A DNA stretch of 64,000 bases from Loxodes magnus. Lineage: Eukaryota > Ciliophora > Karyorelictea > Loxodida > Loxodidae. Within the stretch, counting starts at the first letter, position 1, and each line of letters begins with the position of its first letter. Below the pieces are notes generated by a model. The model saw only the letters and a program-made list of their open reading frames with translations. It was not told the DNA's origin and searched no databases. Made by a program: the position numbers and the translations under genes. This document shows, piece by piece, positions 46,111 to 63,600 of the stretch. The DNA lies in contig CAMPDV010000117.1 of the NCBI GenBank assembly GCA_946699065.1, positions 558,001 through 622,000 on the forward strand, given 5' to 3'.

Positions 46111-47301
46111 TCAAAATCTCGCGTCAGAGTCTTCATAGATTTTAGAAATTAAATATTTTCTATAGTTATTTAATATCTATCTGTAATTATCTAGAGGATT
46201 GCTTAGAAAAACTTTGTTTGTAGTTATTCTAATGATATTTCTAAATCTTTTAGGACTTAATTTATCTAAAATAAACACTCCTCTTTTAATAAATTTCAAT
46301 TCTTTATCAACTTATTAGTATTTTCTTTTTACAATATTCATTTTCTTGCTAGCTTATTTGATAGTTTTCTTATTCTTTTTTATTTCTCCCATACATCTAG
46401 CAGCTAAATCCTCTATGAAGTTAGTGTTATTTGATTATTAAGTTGATAATGTTTCAAATTCTTTTTGGCTGTGGCATTTATCGAATTTATTTTTTATAAG
46501 ATTAGCCTTCTTTTGACTTGCTATATTAAAATTACTATTTTTCAAATTATCTAAATACTTCAAATCCTCCTTTTCAGCCAAATCTCACGACAACTCAGTT
46601 GACATAAGATCTGACTATATTTTCTCAGACTAAATTTACTATTTCTAAATAGGTTTTAACTTTTTGACTAGACTAGGTTTTTTTTTATTTTGTCTATTGT
46701 ATTGAGGCTACTAATATTTAATTGCTTGAACTTTAAAATTATCAAAACTTTTACACTTTAATAATTAATTTTTCTTCTTCTTTTCTTCTTCCATGCATTA
46801 CTAATAATGGGAAAACAACGTTTTTTCAAATTCGCTTTAATATTTGTTTACTTTTTAGACTAAATTTTCAAATTAGACATTTTCAGTTAAATTATTATCC
46901 AAGTTTATTTTTTATTTTTTGTCATTTTTTTAATTTTAAATCTAATTTGCTATCGCTGGGATAGATAAAATACTCAGTCTTCGGATATTAGGCTTATCAG
47001 TTTCTGGCTCTTAAGCTTCTTCCTTGCTTTTATTAATGTCTTTGTAAAAGTGCTAATAGATATCTATTAATTTTTTGTTCTTCTTTATAAATTTTTCAAC
47101 GGCAGCTTTTCTATGCATAGCGAAAACGTTATTTCCATTAGATCTTATAGCTACCAAACGCATATATTTTTCATTTCTTCCTTGCTTCATAGATTCTTCT
47201 AAGCTGCAGGATTTGATAGTTGAACGCAAAGGTGCTTAAAGGATAGTTTTATATTGCTGATATGTAACAAACTACTGGCTAGGAATCTGATATAAAGACA
47301 T
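46111..47301 (-). CDS. Basic coiled-coil protein, unknown
   Basis: A 396-residue protein in one exon, ATG 47301 to TGA 46111-46113. The N-terminus (MSLYQIPSQQFVTYQQYK) is followed by a segment that looks folded (LVAIRSNGNNVFAMHRKA, EKFIKKNKKLIDIYQHFYKD). The middle is Lys/Asn/Gln-rich with coiled-coil character (FEKTLFSHYQQCMEEEK). The C-terminal 90 residues are very basic (EIKKNKKTIKQASKKMN, SPKRFRNIIRITTNKVF, LNNYRKYLISKIYEDSD). High Lys content suggests nucleic-acid or microtubule contact, but this is inference. No family was recognised. Confidence 0.78.
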
Positions 47302-50300
47302 ATTAAATAAGATTTTATTAAAAAGCATCTCTCTATAACCCAAAATTATGTCTAATTATTCAATAATTTAATTAATACAGTATAGATTTATAATACTCTC
47401 TAACTTTCCCTATCCTTTTTATTTTATCTTCAGCTCCCTTTTTTATAACCCAAATTATACTCATAAGGTTTAGCTTAAAAACTACTACTTCTAAATACTC
47501 TTACACAGCCATTACAGTAACTTTACTTTTATATAAGCTAGCTACTTTAATAAATCTTTCTTAGAAAAATTAGATTAACCTTAGAATATTAGCAAATAAG
47601 GGAAATAATATTAAAATCCAATTGTTAAATAAGAGATTTCAAATAATAGAGTAAAAAAAAGAGTTGCATTATAAAATTATTAATTATAGCATTATCAGAA
47701 TTCAATGGATATTTAAAAGGCATAATTATTTGATGAAATGTATGATTTGTAAATTATTTTATTCCTTAATAATTTCCAAGGTTGCTTTGCAGCATGATTA
47801 ATGTCATTTAACCTAATTTATAAATCTTTATTACTTGTTTTCATATTAAATAATTACCTAAAGGTAATTTAATATATTTTAATATTATTTATTGGTATGC
47901 AGTTATTTTAGAAGATTTGTAGCCTTTTCTTAAGCTAATTAGAAATTATGCTAAGAAAATTAATTTATTGCTATCTAGCTTTTTTATTTTTATTTTATTT
48001 CTTTAATCTTGGAAAAAATTAAATTGACTAAGTTAATTTAGGAGATAAAAGGCAAAATTTATATTATTATATATGAAAATGCTTATTAATTAATTATAGA
48101 ATGCTTTAACTATTTAAATAACTAAGAATATTTAAAATTTATATTCTATAATAAAAAATTAATAGTAGAAGAACTTTATTGGACATAAAATATTCAGATG
48201 TAATTTGGTTTACTTTAAGATAGTTTTAATATTTTTCCTATAAATAGAAATTAAACCTATTTGATTCATTAAGTTAGTAATAAGCGTTCTTCAAATATTA
48301 AATTAATATATTTTGATTGATTTAAATTTCTTGAAGTATTTATGAGTCACTGTTTGCTATATCTATTTCCTTATTTTTAAATAGATAAGATAATAACCAG
48401 GTAATTGATAGGATAGAATTTAAATGTATTTAAAAGAATAGTTGTTTATTATGCTAAATTTTTAAAGTTTTTCTATATTAATAAAATATAATAGCTTATT
48501 ATTTTATAAGTAGAATTATTATTATCATCTATATTAAGCTAAATTTAATACTTTGTTGTATTACTTGTTTGGTAAACAACTTATTAAATCAAATCTTTAG
48601 TTAAGTTTTTTAAAACAATTTTAAAAAATTAGCTAATTATTAAACTAATAAATGCTTAACTTATGAATAATTTAACTTTAGCAACGCTTTTATTCCAAAT
48701 ATAGTTTTTGCTGCAATTTGATAATATTAAAATTATTAACTTTCTTTAATTTATAAACAAATAGTTTTCTTAATTTTTCCACTTCTTATATTAATTTAAA
48801 ATATTTGAATAAGATTGAGATTTACTAATACTTAAAAATACCTATATTCTCTATTTCAAGTCATGAATAAATAGTTAATTTAATATGATTATTTAAACTT
48901 GGATTTAAGTATAAGCTTTCATTGGTTATTTTTAATTACTTTTTAAATTTAAGCGGGAAATTATAAATAAAGTAAAAGATGGTAATTGTTTTAAATAAAC
49001 TAGTATATAGCTGCTTCTATTTTCATAAATTTAAATTTGTTAACTGTAATTAAATAACTTCCTATTATTTTCTATTTATTCCTTTCTTTTTCATCTTTTA
49101 TTAGTTTATATGCTTCTCTCAATGAAGATTCTTTTATTTCCCTTATTTAGAACAAATAAATATTGAGTCATTTTTATTGTTTTTTTAAGGTTATATTTAT
49201 AAAACAATTATAACTCTCAATCTTAGGATGCTTGCTCTCTTTATTGGTGGAATAAATTCAGCTGAGTTATCAGATTTTCTGCTCCAATAGCTATTGTTAT
49301 TTTTTATTTTTATTACTTTAACATCTATAAAAAGAAATCATATTTCATATAAATCAGAAAATTTGAGTCTAAGCTAATTTAAAGAGTTTGCAGCTAAAAA
49401 TGCAATACAACTAAAAGTAATTCTTAAAGACTTAAAATAAAAGTAAATATCTTTTAACATTACTACAACACTAAATTTATCTTTGTTGAATTCTCTCATT
49501 CAAACCTTAACCAGAAGCTTATTTTATTCAATTGGCTAGTGTGTAAAGAAATTAGAGAAATTTAATTTAATTTATTAATATATCTAGAATTTATTCTCAT
49601 TACATCATATACTTAGCAATAAACTATCTTAGTTAATTCCATTGTACCTTCTATAGCATATTATATATCTTTTTAACTATTCATTGCCTATATTATTTAA
49701 ATAGTTCCTTTACAAACTAAGCATTTTATAACTTATTTATTTCCTCTAATCCATTCAATTAATTTAATAGTCTTGCTTATTTAGGGAATATCTTAACAGA
49801 GTTTAAATTTAAATAATAAATATAATAGAAAGATATCTAAATAAATGGGTAAAACAATAAAGGAAGAGTACTAAAAGGTATTTATTATTATAAGCTATTT
49901 AATATTAATTGCCTTTATATCTTGCTTTCATTTTAATTTTAGCTTATTATCTAATTACTCTAATTATTTAGATTATATAAGTATAAATATTTTATTTAAG
50001 ATCTTTTACTATTAAGGAGTTAAAATGAAGAAAGAAACTAAGTAAGTTAATTATTAAAATAAATATGATATTGTAAGATAAACAAAATTGAAGTACTAGG
50101 TAAACTGAGAATGCTAGCATAAGGGTAATTAAGTATATATCTATATAAATAATCAAATTAAGCTAAATTATAATAGTTTTCTACTTATCATCTATTATAT
50201 CTTTCTATCTAAATAAACTGTTTAAATTAAAAATTATCAATAGTTTAGTTATCTAATACCTAAAATAATAATAGTTAAAGCACAATCAAAGTATTGAGCA

Positions 50301-50414
50301 AAATAAGAAAAAAAGAAGAAAGGAAGGGAGTAATATGGAGTGAAATGAAGTCTAACGTATGTTTGTAAAAGTTAAAGTAATTAAATTTAGAAATAAAAGG
50401 ATTTTAGTTTTAAA
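47302..50414. other. AT-rich gene desert
   Basis: About 3.1 kb between divergent genes. No gene, RNA or repeat was recognised. Confidence 0.5.
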
Positions 50415-51665
50415 ATGGAGTTGAAGGATAAAAACAAACATATTCTAATTGCATCCAACGCAGGAAAACCAATCTATTCAAGATACGGAGATCCTTCTTC
50501 CTTAAACTAATTGGCAGGTACTGTAGCTGCTATTATGTCTAAATTCTAGCTATATTTTGAAGGATCGACTCAAAATTCTCCACAAAAATAAGGGTAAAAA
50601 AAGCCTACGGAGATATGTAATTTGAAATATTTCTATTCAAAAAATTGCTTGACAGTTTTTTTGGATAAAGATCCTTTTTGACTTGTATGTATCTCAAAGT
50701 AATAACCATTAGAAGAACCTTACGAATTGGAACAGCAGCTTGAATGTGTTTATTCTTAAATCATCTTATCATTAACTGACAACATTGTAAAAACGCTGCA
50801 AAATAGACCAAACTTTGATGTACTTCCACTATTAGGAGGAACTGAAAATGTAATTGAGCTTTTAATTACAAGTGCTGAAAGCTCGCCGAGTTTTTATTTC
50901 AATTGTATAATGCCAATAAAAATTTCAACTAGGTAATAAATTAAGTAAATAATGAAAGAAACAAAGCATTCAGAACTCCTTTTCGGAATTTTAATTTCTT
51001 CAAGCTAAGTAATTCACATTTTTACTTCCCAGAAGAAAAAATACACAATAGGAAGCTAAGATGTCTTGCTTCTAATGAATACATTACTCGCGAATTAACA
51101 TCTAAGAATGACTGAATCTTGAATCCCTGTTTGCTTAGTTAGTATTGCAAAAGGAGGTTTTCTATATGCTTATATTAATTATTTTAACAATAAAAACATA
51201 GGAGTTGTTTTGATTACTGGTAATCCAGATAATTTCAAAATAATGTAAGAAATTTCAAATTAGATCTAAAGCAAACTCCAAAATAAAGGATTATTAGAAA
51301 CCTTATAAAATGATATAGAAAGCACTCCTTATCTGACTGATTAAAGTTAAATACCTTATTTATAGCATTTTTTAGTTTTGAAAAAAAAATCTTCGTTATC
51401 TTAGTATTCTATGCCTGAAATTGATCCTTAGGGAGCATAGCTAAAGGAAGTGAAACTTCTAAGAAAATATTCTAAAATAAATAGATTTGCTGGGGAATCG
51501 ATGGCTTGGTTTAGATATGAAGATGCCTTAGTAATAACACAGAGTATTGGGGATTACATTCTGCTTCTCAATTTTAGTCCAATCGTATAATTGAATATCG
51601 CTTTCGATAGCATTTTCATGCTTTTTAGATGGATTAAGCAAGAAGAACTTTCGCTATTTACTTAA
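50415..51665 (+). CDS. MON1: MON1, subunit of the Mon1-Ccz1 Rab7 exchange factor
   Basis: A 416-residue protein starting at ATG 50415. The N-terminus HILIASNAGKPIYSRYGDP matches the longin-domain start of MON1 (I-x-S-N-A-G-K-P-I-Y-S-R-Y-G). The rest of the first longin domain follows (NCLTVFLDKDPFWLVCISK, EQQLECVYSQIILSLT, NRPNFDVLPLLGGTEN). The later conserved segments are MAWFRYEDALVITQSIG and DSIFMLFRWIKQEELSLF, the usual end of MON1. Mon1-Ccz1 is recruited by Rab5 and activates Rab7 during endosome maturation; a VPS9 Rab5-GEF is encoded 40 kb away in this window. The stop is called at TAA 51663-51665. The frame downstream has no TGA for several hundred bases and is AT-rich, so TAA must be terminating unless the gene is very different at its 3' end. 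No intron seen. Confidence 0.93.
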
Positions 51666-52179
51666 TTTAAATTTTAATCTTATTCATTTTTACCTTTACC
51701 AAATAAAACTTTAGTCTTTTTATACTTAAATTCTAATTTTATTCGTTCTATCCGATAGAATATTATATATCTAAGCTAATTAAGAATTAATTTATAGCTA
51801 AAGACTTTTAAAGCATAAAATGAAGAATATTAAGAAACTGCTACTGCTTTAATATTTGGCAATAAGCATTTAATAAATAAAATTTACCTCTAAAATAATT
51901 TATCTTATGAGCTATTTAAATAGAAGAGCTATAACTTTAAATATCATTAATGCTTTAATTTCTTTAATCTACTTAAACTTAGAATGTTATCGAAAAAATA
52001 CCATTCTTCCATATTTAAATTTAAAGAAGAAGATATTGTTTAAATTACTATAAAAGGGAAAATCAAATAAATTATTATAAAAATAAGGAGGCCAGCTCCC
52101 AAAGCTAACTACGGGTGCCACTTAAAAGGGAGCTTAATTTTTGGATACGCATACGATCTAGTTCGGCCAGGGAAATAAT
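51666..52179. other. Intergenic stretch with a GC-rich end
   Basis: The first 400 bases are AT-rich. From 52091 to 52180 the sequence is markedly richer in GC and contains the inverted repeat AGCTCCC (52095-52101) and GGGAGCT about 26 bases later. This can form a hairpin or be the start of the next coding region. Confidence 0.45.
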
Positions 52180-54426
52180 ATGGCTCATACACATGGAACA
52201 TTAATAATGATTACAGATCTGAACTACAACGAAAGGTAAACAAACTGCTATTGGAATCATTCAATCGTCAATGCTTAAAGTTTACCTGGTAGTAAATATA
52301 AAACTTATATGGAAGCATCAATATGCATATTGAATAAATAAAAATGCAATAAACTTTGCAAAAATATCCTAGATGCTTAAAACTTAATAGTAGATCAATA
52401 TTTGCAAGAATCAAATAGATTGAAGGGAGATTATATAAATATATACAAAGCATTAACAAGCACTCCCATTGATACAAATTTAATAATATGCAAATAAAAA
52501 GAAATATGAAATAAGAAATATTCAAAAACTATTTTTTGATCTATAATGTATACAAAGTTTTCTAATAAAGAATAGCAAAATTACCTATTATGATAAAAGA
52601 TTTTGCATATGAATATGCTAAAATGAGAAGAGCATTTTGCATAAACTCTTATCTAAATACACCAAAACCAAATTTTGAATAAGCAAATTACATCACTTTG
52701 AAAAGAATACATTCAATGGCATAATGAAAAATATAAAGCCAAATACACTATAATAGAACTTTATGATTTGCAACCAAATACAAAGTCTTTATAATATCAA
52801 GCAAGTTTTGAATAAGAAATAATCAAATTAAATAATAATGCAAATAGATTATTTTATGAAATTCAATTTGTGTAGTTAGACACTAAATTACTTAAACAAA
52901 TTACTTTATTTGATTGCAATTTGCATGAATAGAAATAGATAAAACTATTAGCATGTATAAACTCGAATTGCTTAATACCTTATAAATAAATTTGAATCTA
53001 AGAATTGAAGAGATTCAAATGGTTTATCAACTAATTTTCAAAATATATGAACAAGGAAGTTAAGAAAGCTGATAAAGTTCATAAAAAGAAAAAACGCTTA
53101 TATTTCACTTAAAATACAAAATGATAGCTAAAAGTAAAGCAATAGACTATCATAATACAGACATTATACTTAAACTTCATAAATATGAATAACAAAAAAT
53201 TCAACTTAATGAGCTAATTTAAATAATATGAAGCACTTCAAAATTATTTAAGAAAATATAACTCAATAGAAATACTCAATGATTTAAGAAATAAAATCAA
53301 TTAAATATTAGAATAAAATTCAATTAGATTAAAGAATCCATCAAATGATTGAAATTTATCAAAATCAAAGACTTTTTTAAGCACTGAAAATTATTTATAA
53401 GTTAGTTACACTTTCAATCAATCAAAACTAACTATAGATACAATAGATTCATTATTTTGAATCCAAATCTAAGTTTGAAAGTTATATTTGACTAAAAAAT
53501 TTAAAGACGTTACTTTTAGTTTGCTAAATGTTAAATATCTGGAAGATCTATAAAGCTTTTGTCAAATTATCATAATGCATCAATTTCAAAGTTATGATTT
53601 TGAATTAAAAGAAATAACGGAATAAATCTATCTACTTCACACGTAAAACTGAGAAGAAGCTTGAGTCAAAATTCTAAAATTTACACTTAAAGGATAAATT
53701 TTATCTTTGAAAATATACATAAAATGACCAATCAAATGGGATTTTTATTCATTACTACCATTACTCAAGCAAATATCACGAAAAATTTACATTAAAATAG
53801 AAAAAGAAATGACTTGAAGAAAATTCCACTTCCATCAATTATATCAACTTTAAGATATTAAGCTGACTTAACGAATCAGAAAATGCTACTAAGCTATACT
53901 CAATGGTATCTTCTTTCGATGATTTTACGTTTATACGGATTTATTACATTACCTGGAAAAAAGTAATTACGAATCTAAATACGAAGATAAATATGAATAT
54001 ATTGAAAGTAAAATAGAAAAAGTAAATAATATAAATTCAAAAGGATATTACATCCAGAAATATACATATCATCTATATTTCATCTTCAACTTTCTCTTCT
54101 ATTTCTTTTTTTATTATCATCAAATCTTTTATTTGTAAATTATTTTCAGAACAAATAATTTATCAGGTTTTTGCAAAAGCCGAGAATTTCGAGAACAAGA
54201 TTCCTGAGGAAATGACTTTGAGGGAGCAAAAAGGAAAGATCAAGACGGTGAGAAGGTATTAAGTAAAACTGAACTTCAGCATTAATAGAATAATTGTATT
54301 AATAAAATGCCTGATATTTTAGAAAGCTACTTAACTAACTATTTTTATTACTACTATTTTAATTAAATATATTATATAAATTGCATTTTTATAAATAGAA
54401 CGTTTCTTTTTAGTTACATGAAGTGA
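52180..54426 (+). CDS. Long unknown protein with a C-terminal membrane segment
   Basis: ATG 52180 (MAHTHGTLIMITDLNYNE) opens a frame with consistent coding texture for 700 residues: VDQYLQESNRLKGDY, NIYKALTSTPIDTN, QWHNEKYKAKYTIIELYDL, ECALQNYL-type helices, KYMNKEVKKADKVHKKKK, LNDLRNKINQILEQN, FKDVTFSLLNVKYLEDLQ. Near the C-terminus are a charged stretch (NYESKYEDKYEYIESKIEK), a strongly hydrophobic segment (YFIFNFLFYFFFYYHQIFYL), and a polar tail (FCKSREFREQDSWGNDFE). The frame passes TAA TAG at 54283-54288 and ends at TGA 54424-54426; the TAA may be the true stop (701 residues). Two other frames also look partly protein-like, so the start and the absence of introns are uncertain. No family recognised; membrane anchoring by the C-terminal segment is inferred. 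Confidence 0.55.
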
Positions 54427-54576
54427 TTATAAGTAAAGTGAAGCTATTAAAATAAATACTTTTGTACTTTTATGAATTAATTCTTGTATTTGCTAGTGTT
54501 AATATAATAGAATGCACAGACGTATCAGTTTTTAAACAGTTAGTTATAAGAAGTATCAATTATTTAAATTTTATTA

Positions 54577-55662
54577 ATGGGAAGTTGTCACTGCCTCGTT
54601 TAAAAACCACTTGACTAAGAATTGGTAGCTAATTAGGCATACGTATTTAGTAATTTTAAAGAATGTCCAGCTTCTTAGCACTTCTTAGTAATATAGTAGA
54701 TGTCTTATCTAAATTCTAGATGCAGTTTAGAGATAATTAATTACTCTGAACTCTTTTTTGACTAAGTTTTAGGATAGAGTGAATATTGAACTACTTTTAA
54801 AGGATTCTACAAGAATTCCACTGTAGCAATAAGAGTTAGATGAATTGATTATAATAAAGAATCTAATTATGAAATGAGACTCTTGGAATTTTTGAAAGAT
54901 TTAGAGAAAGTTTAAGAAACAATAATGCAATATCCTAATTATTTTGTATAGATAAAGGGACTTAGTATTGATAAAATACCTATAATAGTAACTGAATATT
55001 TGGATTAAAAGGATTTATAATAGTATTACTAAAATTATAAAATCTCTTTATAATCAAAAATTGCACTTGTTGTGTAAATAACTGAAGCTATGGCTTGTCT
55101 GCATAGTGATTCAAATATGAGTTTAGTACATGGCAGATTTAAACCTCAGAATATTTTAGTGAGTTCAGAAGAAAAAATAAAAATTTGCTATTTGCAAAAT
55201 AAAAATACTCTAGATGGGTCTAAAGAGGAAATCGGATCTCTTGCTACTAGTACTTTATTTTATACCTCACCAGAACTCTTAGAAAATAATAATCCATAAT
55301 AAGGTAATGATATTTGAGCCTTTGGATGTATATTAGCTGAATTTTTAAGTGAAGAAGGAATTTGAAAAAATATGACTGTTGGAATGATCTATAAAAGACT
55401 TTTTTTCAAACATCCTCCAGATATTCCTTCATCTATTCCTATGGAACTTAAAAAAATAATTAATGATTGTCTTGAAACAGATCCAAAAATTAGACCTACT
55501 TTTAAATCTCTTTAATAAAGATTGCAAAAAGTGGATGTAGAAAGAATTGCTTATTATGAGAAGTTTAAAATAAAAGTATCACTTAGGTAAATGGATAAAA
55601 AAGTTAAGTCACCAAAATTTGAAGACATAGAAAAAGAAGAACAAGAATATAATAAATAATGA
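54577..55662 (+). CDS. Membrane-anchored pseudokinase
   Basis: A 361-residue protein, ATG 54577 to TGA 55660-55662, no introns. The N-terminus MGSCHC fits dual N-myristoylation and palmitoylation (Gly2 with Cys4 and Cys6). A kinase-like fold follows: VAIRVRWID (the ATP-binding Lys is replaced by Arg), a hinge IIVTEYLDQKDL, VHGRFKPQNILV (HRD changed to HGR, so the catalytic Asp is lost), ICYLQNK where DFG should be (metal site lost), LFYTSPELL (APE-like), and NDIWAFGCILAEFL with Trp from TGA. The C-lobe is complete (DCLETDPKIRPTF). All three catalytic motifs are missing, so it is expected to be inactive and to act as a scaffold or allosteric partner at the membrane. Lipidation is inferred. Confidence 0.9.
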
Positions 55663-55812
55663 GAGAGAATAAATGGAATTAAAAAAGAAACTAACTAAAT
55701 AAATAAATTTAATGTTTATTTGCTAATTTATTAAGTGGCTTATTCATATGGTTTAACAAATATAAAATAAAAGATTTATTATATTTCAGATTAAAACTAA
55801 TTAATTGTAGTT

Positions 55813-60129
<4,317 letters not shown>

Positions 60130-62940
60130 TTTAATTGCAAATATAACTTTATTTACTCATATAAGCAAAACTACCTATTATCTATACACTACTCTATTAT
60201 CCTTATCTATTTAATAATCTATTACTTTCTCCTTATGAAGTAAAGACATTAGAAATTATATTAAAGTAGTTGTATGACTATTGATATAATAAAACTATTA
60301 AAGCGTTAATACTAAGATTGCTTAAGATAATACTAAGCATTTTGAAAGAATTATCTATCTACTTATTTATCAGGCATTTATACAGCTTTTATTTTCTTAT
60401 TTAATTAAACTTAATTTATCATCTAACTATTACAGCTTATGTATTATATAATCTGTTCTATTAAAATACTTTCTAACATAGATACCTGTAGTTTGAAATA
60501 TAATAGTGATGTACTAGAAACATTAAGATTTAAATATAAAATATAGAGATATTTTAGAGTATCTAGAAGAAATAAATTAAACTAATAGCAATTTATGTAG
60601 ATTATTAATAAACTACAAGTAGCATCTTACTAGTTTAAACTCTATATTTTAAGACTATAATAATGCTTTGATTATTATTAAATAAGCTAAGTACTATAAA
60701 ATTCTTAATTTATATTAATAATTCAAACTCTACTAAATACTTTAGAATCTTGACTATAAAATAAAAACAAAATGTAATCAGTAGTAATATACAGCAAGCT
60801 AAATGAAAAATTGACATCGTTATATAAGCAAGAATAGATAAAGAATAAACTTTAATAATAATAAATACCTTTCAGATGACTTTGTGATACAATTTCTTAC
60901 AAGACTTTTATTTTATCTTAAAAGTAGTGTAAAAATATTTCTTTACTAGAAATATATTTATTTATAAGCATCTAGTTAAAATGAAGATAATGCTTATTAT
61001 AAATACTTTAATTTTTTCAATAATTATTACACATAAATCAATAATATTGGTAGTTGGTATTTTATTTACAAGGTATTTTGTTTCAATTAGCTTTAAACCA
61101 AATTTTAAAGATATTTTATCTTAAGTTTAAATAAAGAAGTTAATATAGCTATGCTTTTTAAAAAGCTTTTAAATATCTCTTTAAACATAATTAAGGACTA
61201 TATCAAGCGACAGATATAATAGTACTGCTTAAGATTTTACTAAATAGATATTTTTAGTTAATATCTTATATAGTAGTTTAATTATTAAGCTTAATTAAAA
61301 TAAGAGTGTCTTAAAGAGTAAATAAATTAGCATTATTAAATAAAAATAAAGGCTAAGCTACAATAGCAAATGATGAAGATTATCTAATAAAATAAACTAA
61401 TATCATATTAATTTAAATACAACTATTACTTACACTGTTTCCTTTTTACCTTCTACCTTTAATTTAAATTAATAAATTTATCTCAAGTCTTATTTTAAAA
61501 TTCTGAGCAATTAAGATTCATAGTCCCATATCAAAGAATTTTCTTATTTTACTTATGAAATGGATGAAAAACATTAAAGGAACATAAAAAATAATAAGAT
61601 ATGATAATAAAGTTATAGATGAAAAGTGGTATCTAGATAAATGTTCCTTAATATGAATATTAGATATTTTTAATATTATATCATATATCAATCAAATCTT
61701 ATTTAACACTATCCTTATGTTTATTGCTTTAAATATCTTTTACAACATAATATTCTTTAATTATATAAATCATAAGCTTTATATGTTACTAATATAGACT
61801 CAGATCAGAATGAACTAATTTAAAACTTAGAGTAAAAGAATAATCCTTATTTAAATATAATTGAAGGTTAGTTAGCATTAAATAGAAAATAAATAGGAAA
61901 TCTAATAGCAACAATTATTAAAATTTAAGAGTTTCCTTATTTGCTTTAATTATTTAAATTATATTAAGTTGAAAACATACTTTATTATAACCTTTCTATT
62001 TTATGATTTATTCAGTCTCTTAAATATCTTACATATAGGACTATTAGTTTTATTTTTAAATTCTACAGATAAATACAGCATAATAATAAACATTTTCCTA
62101 ATCTTTTTTTATCAATTAAGCATAACTAAACAAATAATTTGAAAAATTTAGTTAACTTAAATTCTAATTTGCTAAAAGTAGAGTTAAATCATAGCTATAA
62201 TTTAATGAAGATATCTAACCTTTGATAAATCAAGATTCAATGATAGTTGTTAATAAGAAAACAAAATATTATTTCTATTTAGCTAATTTAAAGACTTCTT
62301 AGACAACTAATAAGGATAATATAATAAATATATGAAAGAATTAATTGTTAATCATAACTATAGCACAATCTTACACTATTTATTTCTATAAGTTATATTA
62401 ATAAATTCAGATGTTGCAAGCAAATCTAGGATCCTGTTATAATCACCTAATTTAATAAATTTGGCAAAGAAATGAAGAAAATCTGCAATAATGCAAGTCT
62501 ATTAACTAGTAGTTGTATAAAGTAAATAGTAAAATAAATGCTTGTAATATTCCTAAATTGATTCATTAAAGCATGTAAGGGTTAATTATGCAAAAGCAAT
62601 ATACGAAATATTATAGGACATTTTTTAAACTCCAATAACAAATAAACTTAAGAAATAGGAATAAAATATAAAATAATAGCAATTTGTAATCACTAAAAAT
62701 AGAAAGAAGCTTGATATAATGTTTAAAGTATTATAAAGACTCATGTAATGTAAAAATAATTTTAAGTTTAGATAAAATGAAATAGATATATAAAATAATT
62801 AAAATTGTACAATTTAAATATATTTGCTATATTATCTATATATCATATCTTTCCTATAATATTATTATAAAGAATTGGCTTATTATTACTTTAATTATTT
62901 ATAGCTATTATTGAATTGTTAAATATAGGGTAAATAGTAT
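60130..62940. other. AT-rich gene desert
   Basis: About 2.8 kb upstream of the kinase-ANTH gene. No gene, RNA or repeat recognised. Confidence 0.45.
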
Positions 62941-62959
62941 TAATTTAAAGTTAAAGTAT

Positions 62960-63600
62960 CATTCAAATTTCTTGTCTCAAATAATCTTAGAAGATTTTTT
63001 GGAAATGCAAATATTAGAAAAAGAAGAATTGATGATATTAAAAGCTAGATTATTTGTATGAAATAGCTGATAACTTCATAAAAACAAAATATGTGATATT
63101 ATGAAACTGTAAAAAAATAAATAGATAAAGTAATACTACAAATGCTAAAATTAAAAAATATTAGACTTATTAACTTCTTAATAGAAAATAATAAAGGACA
63201 AAGAAATATATTTATTGATAACGAGCTGATTATGAATAAACTGGAAGAATAATCATACATTATATAGCTGAGGGTATAAATATTCTATCTTGATAATTCT
63301 TTTTAATTTTTTAACTTTAAAAAGTGGATGACTTACAAATGGAATTACTAAAATTAAATACCAGTATTAAACTTTGGTTTACTAAGATTATTTTTGCTTG
63401 AAATACAGCTTGACTTGCAAAAAATGAATGTAATTTTAGAATTATAGTATTATTATTATAGTTCAATTTAATGTAATTAATATTTAATTACTATTTAGCT
63501 TAATTTCTAAAGACTTTTATAAAACTTGGTCAAGACAATTTCGGTCAAGAAGATGTTGGAAATTTTTATTTAGTTTTATTATGAATTTGAAAACTGCTTT
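62960..63600 (+). CDS. Possible gene of unknown function, splice structure unresolved
   Basis: Two protein-like stretches lie in different frames. The first (about 62985-63270) gives NLRRFFGNANIRKRRIDD and NNKGQRNIFIDNELIMNKL; the second (about 63320-63590) gives KVDDLQMELLKLNTSIKLW, FIKLGQDNFGQEDVGNFYL and reaches a TGA near 63590. They could be exons of one gene, but no 16-22-nt intron of the right phase was found between them. Start codon unknown (an ATG at 63057 is in the first frame). No family recognised. Confidence 0.3.

Noticed and set aside
52268..52525. Minus-strand 85-residue membrane-like frame
   Set aside because: It is antisense to the long unknown gene; Ile/Leu/Tyr runs come from AAT/AAA/ATA-rich coding on the plus strand.
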